DNA of 52,318 nucleotides from Bradyrhizobium tropiciagri (GTDB lineage Bacteria > Pseudomonadota > Alphaproteobacteria > Rhizobiales > Xanthobacteraceae): positions 1 through 52,318 of the forward strand of contig NZ_LFLZ01000063.1 of assembly GCF_001189845.1 (NCBI RefSeq), read 5' to 3'. Of the stretch, positions 34,692-42,434 are shown in pieces. Positions within the stretch are counted from its first letter, which is position 1; each line of letters begins with the position of its first letter. Made by a program: the position numbers and the translations under genes. The notes under the pieces were generated by a model that did not search any database, had not been told where the DNA came from, and saw only the letters and a list, made by a program, of their open reading frames with translations.

Positions 34692-36238
34692 ACGTTTCTC
34701 TCCCGTCCCTTCCAGTAGGGCTCGCGCAATTCGCGCTTGAGCAGCTTGCCCATGGTGTTGCGTGGCAGTTCATCGACAATCGACAGCGTCTTGGGCCGCT
34801 TGTACGAAGCAAGGTGGTCGCGGCAGAACGCGAGGATCGCGGCCTCATCGGTGGTGTGGCCGGGCTTCAGCTCGCAGAACGCCTTGACCTGCTCGCCGAA
34901 CTCGTCGTCGGGGATGCCGATGACAGCGACGTCCTGCACATCGGGATGACGGAGGATCGCAGCCTCGATCTCGGCCGGGTAGATGTTGACGCCGCCGGCA
35001 ATGATCATGTCCTTGGCGCGATCGGTGATGAACAGATAACCGTCGTCGTCGAGCATCCCGACATCGCCGACGCGGAAATATCCGTCGTCGTCGCGCGTGT
35101 CGGCTCCGAGCGGCTTGCCGTTCAGATAGGAGCGGATCGTCACCGGTGTCCTGATCCAGATCTCGCCGGACCGGTTGCGCGGCAGCTCGCGCCCCTCGGT
35201 ATCGCGAATGGAGATGTCGACATGCTTGTGCGGACGGCCGCTCGAGCCCGGCTTGAGCTCCTGCATCTCGGGCGGCAGGAAGCTGATCATGCCGACCTCG
35301 GTGGCGCCGTAGCCTTCGCCGAGGACGCCGCTGCCGAAATAGCGGATGATCCAGCGCTTCAGCTCAAAGGGCACCGGGGCCGCACCGACCGAGAGCGCAC
35401 GGATCGACGACACGTCGTAGCTATCGAGCACGTCCTTCGGCAGCGCCGCGAGGCGCTTGTACATGGTGGGAACGCCGGTCCAGTTGGTGACGCGATGCGT
35501 CGCGATCAGGCGAAGCGCGCCTTCGGGGTCGAAGCGGCGCATCATGACGGTCGGATTGCCGAGCTGGATCGCACCCCAGACCTGGGAGGGGCCTGCGCCA
35601 TGGTGCAGCGGCAGCGTCAGCAGCGACACCCCGCCCGGCTGGCCGCGCCGGGTCGATGCCACGTCGGAGAGATATTCGCTGGTGCGGGCATCCATCTGGA
35701 CGCCCGGCTGCAGCACCGAGACCACGCCTTTGGGCAGGCCGGTGGTGCCTGAGGTGTAAAGGATCAGCGGCGGCCGGCCGGTCGAATGCAGCGCCGGCTC
35801 GGCAGACGCCTCGAGCAGTTCGGAGAATGCGACGAGGCCGGGCGACGCCGCGCCGATCGAGACCGCGAGCTTGATCGGCAAGCCCTCGAATGCGGGCTTT
35901 AGCGCCGCTGGATCTTCATCGTCGCAGACGAGGACCTGGGCGCCGCTGTTGGACAGCACATACTGCGTCTCCGACGGCGTCAGCCGCCAGTTCAGGCCGA
36001 GCAGCGAGCAGCGCAGCTTGCCGATCGCCTCGCTCAGGATCGGCCACTCGATCCGGATCTGGGTTCGCAGCACCACGATGTCGCCCGCGACGACACCGCG
36101 GGCCGCCAGGCCATGCGCAACGCGGTTCGCCGCATCGTTGAGCTGCGACCATGTCATCTGGCGATCGCCTTCGATGAAGGCGACATCATCGGGACGATTG
36201 GCCGCCCAATACTCGACGCTGTTCGGCAGAATGCTCAT
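34688..36238 (-). CDS. AMP-forming acyl-CoA synthetase
   Basis: This 516-aa ANL-family ligase activates a carboxylic acid with ATP and CoA. P-loop-like ILYTSGTTGLPKG, the A5-type YGATEVG and the hinge/A8 region (YFRVGDVGMLDDDGYLFITD, quoted in part) are complete, and the C-terminal catalytic Lys is expected in NTMGKLLK. ATG 36238 overlaps the tetR stop by 4 nt, fixing the start. It is the first catabolic gene after tetR. The length and sequence suggest a medium-chain, aromatic or alicyclic acid rather than acetate. Confidence 0.92.
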   Translation of the reverse strand: MSILPNSVEYWAANRPDDVAFIEGDRQMTWSQLNDAANRVAHGLAARGVVAGDIVVLRTQIRIEWPILSEAIGKLRCSLLGLNWRLTPSETQYVLSNSGAQVLVCDDEDPAALKPAFEGLPIKLAVSIGAASPGLVAFSELLEASAEPALHSTGRPPLILYTSGTTGLPKGVVSVLQPGVQMDARTSEYLSDVASTRRGQPGGVSLLTLPLHHGAGPSQVWGAIQLGNPTVMMRRFDPEGALRLIATHRVTNWTGVPTMYKRLAALPKDVLDSYDVSSIRALSVGAAPVPFELKRWIIRYFGSGVLGEGYGATEVGMISFLPPEMQELKPGSSGRPHKHVDISIRDTEGRELPRNRSGEIWIRTPVTIRSYLNGKPLGADTRDDDGYFRVGDVGMLDDDGYLFITDRAKDMIIAGGVNIYPAEIEAAILRHPDVQDVAVIGIPDDEFGEQVKAFCELKPGHTTDEAAILAFCRDHLASYKRPKTLSIVDELPRNTMGKLLKRELREPYWKGRERNV

Positions 36239-36885
36239 TTCGCCAGCCTTCCTTCGACCGTGGCAATGAAGCGCGCGCTGATGGCCTCGAGATCGACGCC
36301 CTCCGGATCGACCAGCCACTGCGCCACCGATCCGCGCAGTCCGGCGAGGATCAGCGCGCTCTCGGTCTCCAGATCGATGTCGGCGCGCAACCGGCCTGCG
36401 GCGATCCCCGCCCTGAGGCCGGCGGCGATCTCGCCTCGCGTCTCGCGGTTGAGCTTGGCAACGGTCGCCGTAATCGGCGGCACGGTGAGCGCGCCCGCCA
36501 GCACGGCGTGAAACGCGCGCGCCATGACTGGCGTCCGCGCCGGCATCACGAAGTAGTATTTGAACGATGCGATCAGGCCGTCATAACCGGTCAGTTCCGG
36601 CGAAGCGGCGCGGCGATCGGTGATGAACGAATCGATGATGTAGGCGCCGAGCGCCGACAACAGATCCGCCTTGGTCTTGAAATAGTGCGACGGCAGCCCG
36701 CGGCTGTAACCGGCGCGCGCACCGGCCTCCGCCAGGGTGATCGCATCGAGCCCGTTTTCGGCGACGATCTGAGCGGCGGCTTCAAGGATCCGCCGCTCCG
36801 CCTCGTCGCGGCGCTCGACCTGCGTCCGCCGTGACGCCGGTGCGTCATCCCGCGGCTCCTGCGCGCGTCGAACTGCTCGTGCCAT
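36235..36885 (-). CDS. TetR-family transcriptional regulator
   Basis: This 216-aa repressor has an N-terminal HTH (about 28-75, with ITLAEAGARAGYSRGLPSHYF) and a helical ligand domain. It is the first gene of the minus-strand catabolic operon and is divergent from the DUF35-thiolase pair, so it likely controls both. The candidate operator is the inverted repeat at 36945-36964. The ligand may be the CoA thioester made by the next gene (inference from comparable regulators such as PaaR and PsrA). Confidence 0.9.
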   Translation of the reverse strand: MARAVRRAQEPRDDAPASRRTQVERRDEAERRILEAAAQIVAENGLDAITLAEAGARAGYSRGLPSHYFKTKADLLSALGAYIIDSFITDRRAASPELTGYDGLIASFKYYFVMPARTPVMARAFHAVLAGALTVPPITATVAKLNRETRGEIAAGLRAGIAAGRLRADIDLETESALILAGLRGSVAQWLVDPEGVDLEAISARFIATVEGRLAK

Positions 36886-36944
36886 TCAGCTTCGCTCCCT
36901 TTGCCGTGCGGCTACTTCTTGCTTGCATTCAAGCTAGAATAATG

Positions 36945-36964
36945 TTTGTTGGTCAGTCAACAAA
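36945..36964. promoter_or_regulatory. Inverted repeat TTTGTTG-N6-CAACAAA, probable TetR operator
   Basis: The two 7-bp arms are exact complements around GTCAGT, in the divergent gap between tetR (36885) and the DUF35 gene (36982). The site ends 17 nt before that start, so bound repressor would block the ribosome-binding-site side of the promoter. Confidence 0.6.
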
Positions 36965-36981
36965 TTTCTTTGGAGGAAACC

Positions 36982-37401
36982 ATGCAACCGAACAAGCTAT
37001 TGAAACCAGACCTGTATTTCGAGGGGTCGAACGATCGGGAAGGGGCGACGGTCCGCCTCAAGGGCGGCCGGTGCCGCTGCGGATACGTGTTCTTCCCGAT
37101 GCAGAGCTATGGCTGCGAGCGTTGCGGCAGCCATGGCAATGCGCTGACGTTGTGCGAGCTATCGGCCAATGGAACGCTGCTTGCGGAGGCGACCGTTCAC
37201 CTGCACGCCGACAAGAACCGCCCGGCCCCCTTCACCATCGTCAAGGTTGCGCTCGACGACGGGCCTGTGATCCGCACCCTGCTGGCCGATGACAGCGCAC
37301 CGGTTGCGCCGGGCCAGCGCGTGACCGGCCGGCTCGCACCGGTTGGACAGAGCGAGAGCGGCGAGACCGTGCTCGATCTCCGCTTCAGCATCGCATCCTG
37401 A
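36982..37401 (+). CDS. DUF35 (Zn-ribbon/OB-fold) acyl-CoA-binding partner protein
   Basis: This 139-aa protein has a rubredoxin-like zinc ribbon (CRCGYVFFP ... CERCGS, about residues 28-48) followed by an OB-fold (about 55-139). DUF35 proteins form complexes with thiolase-like enzymes, as in ChsH2-Ltp2 aldolase or BbsA-BbsB thiolase, and bind the CoA ester. ATG 36982 has TGGAGGAAA upstream. The thiolase-like gene follows 18 nt later, which fits a two-subunit enzyme. Confidence 0.9.
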   Translation: MQPNKLLKPDLYFEGSNDREGATVRLKGGRCRCGYVFFPMQSYGCERCGSHGNALTLCELSANGTLLAEATVHLHADKNRPAPFTIVKVALDDGPVIRTLLADDSAPVAPGQRVTGRLAPVGQSESGETVLDLRFSIAS

Positions 37402-37419
37402 TCGACCCGGAGCTTCGCC

Positions 37420-38559
37420 ATGACACGATCACTCAACGAACTGCGGCCGGTCTACGTCGTCGGCATCGGCTGGCACCGCTATCAGAACCCGAGCGAGACG
37501 CCCTATGTAGAGCTCGGCCTCACCGCGATCCGCTCTGCACTGGCGGATGCGCGCATCGAATGGCCCGCGGTGGAATCGAGCTATGTCGCGACCGCGCTGC
37601 TCGGCATGGCGTCGGGGCGGCCGATGCTGCGCCATCTCGGCGCGACGGGCGCACCGCTGATGCATGTCGAGAATGCGTCGGCCTCCGGATCGACCGCGTT
37701 CCGCCACGCCTGCATCGAGGTCGCAAGCGGCATCTCCGACGTTGCGCTGGCGGTTGGCGTCGACAAGCGCAACCCGGTGCGGCGTTCGGACACTGGCATC
37801 GGCCACCTCGCCGAGGACGCCATCGTCCCCTTCACCCATTTCGCGCTGCTGACCAATGAATACGCGGTCCGTCACAACGCCACGGCCGAGGACATCGCGC
37901 TGGTCGCAGTGAAGAACCATCGCAATGGGGCGAAGAATCCCAATGCACAGCGGCAGCAGGAGCGCACGCTCGACGAGGTGCTCGGCGGCAAGCGGGTGTC
38001 GGGATCGCTGACTGCACTGCAATGCACGCCGATCGGCGAGGGCGCCGCCGCCGTCATCGTCGCATCCGAGGACGGCATTCGCAGATTAGGCATCGACGCC
38101 GGCCGCGCCATCCGCACCACGGCGTCCGTCGGCCGCAGCGAGCGGGTCTATCCGCCCGGCACCGGCTTCGACGCAGCGCTCACCAAGGAGACCGCCGACC
38201 TCGCCTTGGCGCAAGCCAAGCTGGCGCCGAAAGACCTCGACATCATCGAGCTGCACGACGCCTTCACGGTCGAGGAGTTGCACTACATCGAGAGCATCGG
38301 CCTCTGCCCGGAGGGGCATGGAGTTCGCATGCTGAAAGACGGCGCGCTCGATATCGGCGGGCAATGCGCGATCAATCCCTCCGGCGGCCTGATCGCGATG
38401 GGACATCCGATCGGCCCGACCGGTATCGGCCAGATCGGCGAGATCGTGATGCAGCTACGCGGTGAAGCGGGCCCGCGCCAGCATGGCGGCGCGCGGACCG
38501 GGCTCGCGCACATGGTGGGCGTGGGCGCGGTCTGTTACGTGCACATTCTGCAGAAGTGA
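37420..38559 (+). CDS. Thiolase-like protein of the DUF35-associated group, nucleophile Cys replaced by Ser
   Basis: This 379-aa thiolase-fold protein has the active-site segment that in thiolases reads ENACASGS as ENASASGS (TCG codon at about 37678), so the acyl-accepting Cys is missing. Other parts are kept: HDAFTVEEL, NPSGGLIAMGHPIGPTG and a C-terminal Cys in VGAVCYVHI. Loss of the Cys excludes normal thiolysis but fits Ltp2-type retro-aldolases, which also pair with DUF35. A Claisen/aldol cleavage of a branched or ring-derived hydroxyacyl-CoA is a reasonable guess. It is adjacent to and probably complexed with the DUF35 protein. Confidence 0.85.
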   Translation: MTRSLNELRPVYVVGIGWHRYQNPSETPYVELGLTAIRSALADARIEWPAVESSYVATALLGMASGRPMLRHLGATGAPLMHVENASASGSTAFRHACIEVASGISDVALAVGVDKRNPVRRSDTGIGHLAEDAIVPFTHFALLTNEYAVRHNATAEDIALVAVKNHRNGAKNPNAQRQQERTLDEVLGGKRVSGSLTALQCTPIGEGAAAVIVASEDGIRRLGIDAGRAIRTTASVGRSERVYPPGTGFDAALTKETADLALAQAKLAPKDLDIIELHDAFTVEELHYIESIGLCPEGHGVRMLKDGALDIGGQCAINPSGGLIAMGHPIGPTGIGQIGEIVMQLRGEAGPRQHGGARTGLAHMVGVGAVCYVHILQK

Positions 38560-38584
38560 CGCCGCCGCGCGATAACGCGCCAGC

Positions 38585-39220
38585 TCACGCGCGCTGGCGC
38601 AGCGGCCGGGCGGCGTCCTTCGCCGGCACCGGCATGGTGAAACCGTACAGGAACAGGTCGACCACCATGTCAGCGAATTCGTGAGGATCGATGCCGCCCT
38701 TGGGGTCGTACCAGGTGTGGCTGAAGTTCAGGATGCCGAACAGCATCATGCTGTAGATCTTCTTGGTCCGCTTGACGATCTTGCCTTCCTTGTCGAGCTT
38801 GACCAGAAGATCGGAGACCGTGTCGACCAGCTGGCGCTCCAGCGCCTTGATCGCATCCTGCTCGGTCTCGCCGAGGAACGAGAGGTCGTTGAGGATCACG
38901 CGCTGCTCGTCGCTCGAGCGCGCGTTGAGCGCGACGATGGCCTGGATCGCGGCGCGGAACTGCTCCAGCGTCGCCGTCTTGCCGGCCATCGCGACCTCGA
39001 CATCGGCGATCATCTCGCGGATATGCGCATCGAGGATCGCGAACAGGATCGCTTCCTTCGAATCGAAATAATGATACAGCGCGCCGCGGGACAGCTTGCA
39101 GGCATCCGCAAGGTCGGCGATCGAGGCACGCATGTAGCCTTGCCGCGCGAACAGGCCGCAGGCGGTGGTGAGAATGCCCCGCTGGATCTCGTCGTAATTT
39201 TCTGAGCGCGTCCGCGCCAT
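38585..39220 (-). CDS. TetR-family transcriptional regulator
   Basis: This 211-aa repressor has the HTH SIADLADACKLSRGALYHYF (about 32-51) and a C-terminal domain with the MLFGILNFSHTWYDPKGG segment seen in regulators of acyl-CoA catabolism. It is convergent with the thiolase-like gene (25 nt) and divergent from the FAD oxidoreductase-Liv operon, which it probably represses through the palindrome at 39383-39392. An acyl-CoA or free acid inducer is likely. Confidence 0.9.
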   Translation of the reverse strand: MARTRSENYDEIQRGILTTACGLFARQGYMRASIADLADACKLSRGALYHYFDSKEAILFAILDAHIREMIADVEVAMAGKTATLEQFRAAIQAIVALNARSSDEQRVILNDLSFLGETEQDAIKALERQLVDTVSDLLVKLDKEGKIVKRTKKIYSMMLFGILNFSHTWYDPKGGIDPHEFADMVVDLFLYGFTMPVPAKDAARPLRQRA

Positions 39221-39382
39221 ACCTGTCTCTCTCGTCCACCATCGGCGCCGCCGGAATCGGGCAGCCGCCGTCTCTCTATACTACTGCCGCTCCGCGCCCT
39301 CCTCCCCTTTGCGGGCACCATCCACCAGAACTGTTCGACCGCTCGCGTCCAGGCTTTGACCTGCGTCAAAAAATAATTTGAA

Positions 39383-39392
39383 CGACCGGTCG
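39383..39392. promoter_or_regulatory. Perfect palindrome CGACCGGTCG, probable TetR operator
   Basis: It lies in the 252-nt gap between the second tetR and the FAD oxidoreductase gene, 81 nt upstream of the latter, next to an AT-rich tract (TTATATTA). GACCGGTC-centred palindromes are usual for TetR regulators of fatty or aromatic acid pathways. Confidence 0.55.
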
Positions 39393-39472
39393 GATTATAT
39401 TAGACTGCCTGCCATCAAGCAAGCGGATTGCGCACGCCGGGACCAACCCGGCGGCATCGAGGGAGGCTGCGC

Positions 39473-40783
39473 GTGGATACTCAGAGGATCGATGCTGTCG
39501 TGATCGGAGCTGGCGCCGGCGGGCTGTGCGCCGCGGCGCGCCTCGCCCATGGCGGGCTGCACACGCTCGTGGTCGACGACAAGGACCGGCTGGGCGGCCG
39601 CGCTTCGACCGAAGAGATCGACGGCTTCAAGGTCAATATCGGCGCGATCGCGATCGAGTTCGGCGGCGTCTTCGAGGAGACCTTCCACACCGTCGGCGCG
39701 CCGCTCGACATCCGCGCGCCGGAGCCTGCGAGCTCGTTCTTCATCGATGGCAAGGTGATCGATGTCGGCCGCGGCGGCTGGTCGCTGCTGCTAGGGCAGC
39801 TCACGAAACAGGCCTCGCGCATCCTGGAGAAATTCGCCGACGCCCGCTCCGGCAATCTGCCCGACGGGCGGCAATCGACCGAGGACTGGCTGAAGGGCTA
39901 CACCAGCAACGCCACGGTGCACGCGCTGTTCCGCAACCTCTGCGCGGCCATCTTCGCCTGCAACGCCGCCGAACTGCCGGCCCGCGCCTTCCTCACCTAT
40001 TTCACCAGCAAGGGCGCCTTCAAGAAGTTCGGCTTCTGCCCGCAGGGCACGATCGGCGTCTGGAACAGCCTCGGCAGCGCGATCCGGCGCAATGGCGACA
40101 TCTGGCTCGGCACGCCGGCGACCACAATCCACACCGCCAATGGCCGCGTCGCAGGCGTCACCGTTCTGCGGAACGGCGAACGGGTGCGGATCGACACCGA
40201 TCTCGTCATCAGCAATGCCGGACCGAAAGCCACCGTCGCGCTCGCCGGCAGCGAGGCCTTCCCGGCGGATTACATCGCCAAAGTGAAGAACGACCTCCGC
40301 CCGGCCGCCAACATTGTCATCAACGTCGCGAGCCGCGAGCCGCTGATCAACCATCCCGGCATCGTCACCTTCGGCAAGACGCGCCGCCTCTGCAACATGG
40401 CGAACCTCTCGGCCACCTGTCCGGAGCTGGCACCACCCGGCTGGCACCTCTATGTCGCCTATGCCGTGCCGGTGCCCGCGCTCGGCGACTTCGACTCCGA
40501 TGCCGAGGTTGCGCTGGCGCTCGAAGATCTGCGCGAACAGTTCGCCAATTTCGACCAAGCCAAGATCCTGTCGATCCGGGTGATGCGCGACGACTGGCCG
40601 GCGCAACGCAGCTGCGCCGGCTACGATCTGCCGCGCGAGACCGGCATCGAAGGCTTGTGGTGCGTCGGCGACGCGGTGAAGCAGTATGGCAATGGCGGCA
40701 CCCAGGCCTGCGCCGAGACCGCCAAGATCGTCACCGACGCGATCCTCGCCGCGCGCCCGCGCCGCTCGGCCGGCCGGGTCTGA
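39473..40783 (+). CDS. FAD-dependent oxidoreductase, phytoene desaturase/amine oxidase-like
   Basis: This 436-aa flavoprotein has the N-terminal dinucleotide motif VVIGAGAGGLCAAARLAHGG and LGGRAS downstream, as in phytoene dehydrogenase-like and CrtI/NAD(P)-binding oxidoreductases. The C-terminal motif GLWCVGDAVKQYGNGG closes the FAD site. It probably desaturates or oxidises a ring or isoprenoid compound. GTG 39473 is the start, with GGGAGG 6 nt upstream; the in-frame ATG at 39428 lies before this site. It is first in the operon with the Liv transporter. A carotenoid role is unlikely because no crtB or crtE is near. Confidence 0.86.
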   Translation: MDTQRIDAVVIGAGAGGLCAAARLAHGGLHTLVVDDKDRLGGRASTEEIDGFKVNIGAIAIEFGGVFEETFHTVGAPLDIRAPEPASSFFIDGKVIDVGRGGWSLLLGQLTKQASRILEKFADARSGNLPDGRQSTEDWLKGYTSNATVHALFRNLCAAIFACNAAELPARAFLTYFTSKGAFKKFGFCPQGTIGVWNSLGSAIRRNGDIWLGTPATTIHTANGRVAGVTVLRNGERVRIDTDLVISNAGPKATVALAGSEAFPADYIAKVKNDLRPAANIVINVASREPLINHPGIVTFGKTRRLCNMANLSATCPELAPPGWHLYVAYAVPVPALGDFDSDAEVALALEDLREQFANFDQAKILSIRVMRDDWPAQRSCAGYDLPRETGIEGLWCVGDAVKQYGNGGTQACAETAKIVTDAILAARPRRSAGRV

Positions 40784-40788
40784 GCAAG

Positions 40789-41643
40789 ATGCCGACGACG
40801 ATCCCGCATCCGACGCCGCAGGCAGCGCCGCTCACGGCAACGGCGACGGATGCCCTGCTCGAATTCCGCAACATCCGGATCGTCTACGACAACGCGATCG
40901 AGGCGATCCGCGATGTCTCGATCGCGGTGCCCGAGGGCAAGATCGTCGCCTTGCTCGGCTCCAACGGCGCCGGCAAGTCGACGCTGCTCAAGGCGATGTC
41001 CGGCATCCTCTATACCGAGGAAGGCGTGATCGAGAACGGCAGCATCCGCTTCCGCAATGACGAGGTGCATCACCTTGCGCCGGATGAACTGGTTCGCCGC
41101 GGCATCGTCCAGGTGCCGGAGGGACGCCGCGTATTCGCCGCGCTGACCATCGATGAGAATTTGCAGATGGGCGGCTATATCAGGACCGGCGCCGAGGCAC
41201 GCGAGCGCCGCGACAAGGTGTTTGCGCTATTTCCGCGGCTGCATGAGCGCCGCGACCAGATCGCCGGCTACATGTCCGGCGGCGAGCAGCAGATGCTCGC
41301 GATCGGCCGCGCGCTGATGACCGATCCCGTGCTGCTGGCGCTCGACGAGCCGTCGCTCGGCCTCGCGCCGCTGATCATCGACCGCATCTACGAGGTGATC
41401 GTCCGCCTGCGCGACGAGCTGAAGATGACGGTGCTGCTGGTGGAGCAGAACGCGCAGCGCGCGCTCGACATCGCCGACTACGGCTACATCCTCGAGACCG
41501 GCCGCGTCGTGCTCGATGGCACGGCCAAAAAGCTCACCGCCAACGAGGACGTCCAGGAATTCTATCTCGGCGTCTCCTCGTCCGGCCGCAAGAGCCTGCG
41601 CGACGTCAAGCATTACAAGCGCCGCAAGCGGTGGCTGTCGTGA
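40789..41643 (+). CDS. ABC transporter ATP-binding protein, LivF-type
   Basis: This 284-aa ATPase belongs to a branched-chain-type importer. Walker A is GSNGAGKST (about residues 62-70), the signature is MSGGEQQML, and Walker B is LLALDEPSLGL; the switch His is not obvious (LLVEQNAQ is usual in LivF). About 20 extra residues precede the domain and a basic tail (HYKRRKRWLS) follows. The start ATG 40789 is 5 nt after the FAD gene stop. A GTGA overlap joins it to the next ATPase. The two ATPases with LivH- and LivM-type permeases form one importer. Confidence 0.93.
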   Translation: MPTTIPHPTPQAAPLTATATDALLEFRNIRIVYDNAIEAIRDVSIAVPEGKIVALLGSNGAGKSTLLKAMSGILYTEEGVIENGSIRFRNDEVHHLAPDELVRRGIVQVPEGRRVFAALTIDENLQMGGYIRTGAEARERRDKVFALFPRLHERRDQIAGYMSGGEQQMLAIGRALMTDPVLLALDEPSLGLAPLIIDRIYEVIVRLRDELKMTVLLVEQNAQRALDIADYGYILETGRVVLDGTAKKLTANEDVQEFYLGVSSSGRKSLRDVKHYKRRKRWLS

Positions 41644-42434
41644 CCGCTTTGCTGACGATCGAGAACCTGTCAAAGCGCTTCGGCGGCCTGCAGGCCGTCG
41701 CCGATGTCAGCATGCAGGTCAGCCCCGGCAAGATCTGCAGTGTGATCGGCCCGAACGGCGCGGGCAAGACCACGCTGTTCAACATGATCTCGGGCGTGCT
41801 GCGGCCGAGCGGCGGCCGGATCACCTTTGATGGCATCGACCTTGCGACGATTTCGCCGTGGAAGTTCGCCGCCGTCGGCATCGGCCGTACCTTCCAGAAT
41901 CTGGCACTGTTCAAGCACGGCACGGTGGTCGAGAATATCCTGACCGGCCGCCACACCCACCTGCGCTCGACCGTGCTCGACGCCGTGGTGTTCTTTGGCC
42001 GCACCCGCAACGAGGAGATCGCGGCGCGGCAGCGCGTCGAGCACATCATCGAATTCCTCGAGATCGAGCATATCAGGGACGCCGTGGTCGGCACGCTGTC
42101 CTATGGCCAGCAGAAGCGCGTCGAGCTCGCCCGGGCGCTCGCCTGCGAGCCGAAACTGCTGCTGCTCGACGAGATGGTCTCCGGGATGAACCAGGAGGAG
42201 ACCGAGGACATTGCGCGCTTCGTGCTCGACATCCGCGACGAGCTCGGCATCACCGTCGTGATGATCGAGCATGAGATGCGCATCGTGATGGACATTTCCG
42301 ACCGCATCCATGTGCTGAATTTCGGCCGCAAGATCGCCGAGGGCACGCCCGACGAGATCAGGCGCGATCCGGCCGTCGCGGAGGCCTATCTCGGCGGCCA
42401 GCGCACTGAAGCGATCACAAAGGCAGGCGCATGA
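41640..42434 (+). CDS. ABC transporter ATP-binding protein, LivG-type
   Basis: This 264-aa ATPase has Walker A GPNGAGKTT, the signature LSYGQQKRVELARAL, Walker B LLLLDEMVSGM, and the LivG-type ending (VMIEHEMRIVMDISDRIHV, partly quoted). GTG 41640 is chosen because it overlaps the livF-like stop by 4 nt; GTG 41631 is in frame. The stop overlaps the CoA ligase start (ATGA). It couples ATP hydrolysis to uptake through the LivH/LivM-like permeases further down. Confidence 0.92.
   Translation: MTALLTIENLSKRFGGLQAVADVSMQVSPGKICSVIGPNGAGKTTLFNMISGVLRPSGGRITFDGIDLATISPWKFAAVGIGRTFQNLALFKHGTVVENILTGRHTHLRSTVLDAVVFFGRTRNEEIAARQRVEHIIEFLEIEHIRDAVVGTLSYGQQKRVELARALACEPKLLLLDEMVSGMNQEETEDIARFVLDIRDELGITVVMIEHEMRIVMDISDRIHVLNFGRKIAEGTPDEIRRDPAVAEAYLGGQRTEAITKAGA

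Noticed and set aside
40621..41073. Minus-strand frame of 150 codons across the FAD/LivF junction
   Set aside because: It is antisense to two well-supported overlapping plus-strand genes and has no domain.
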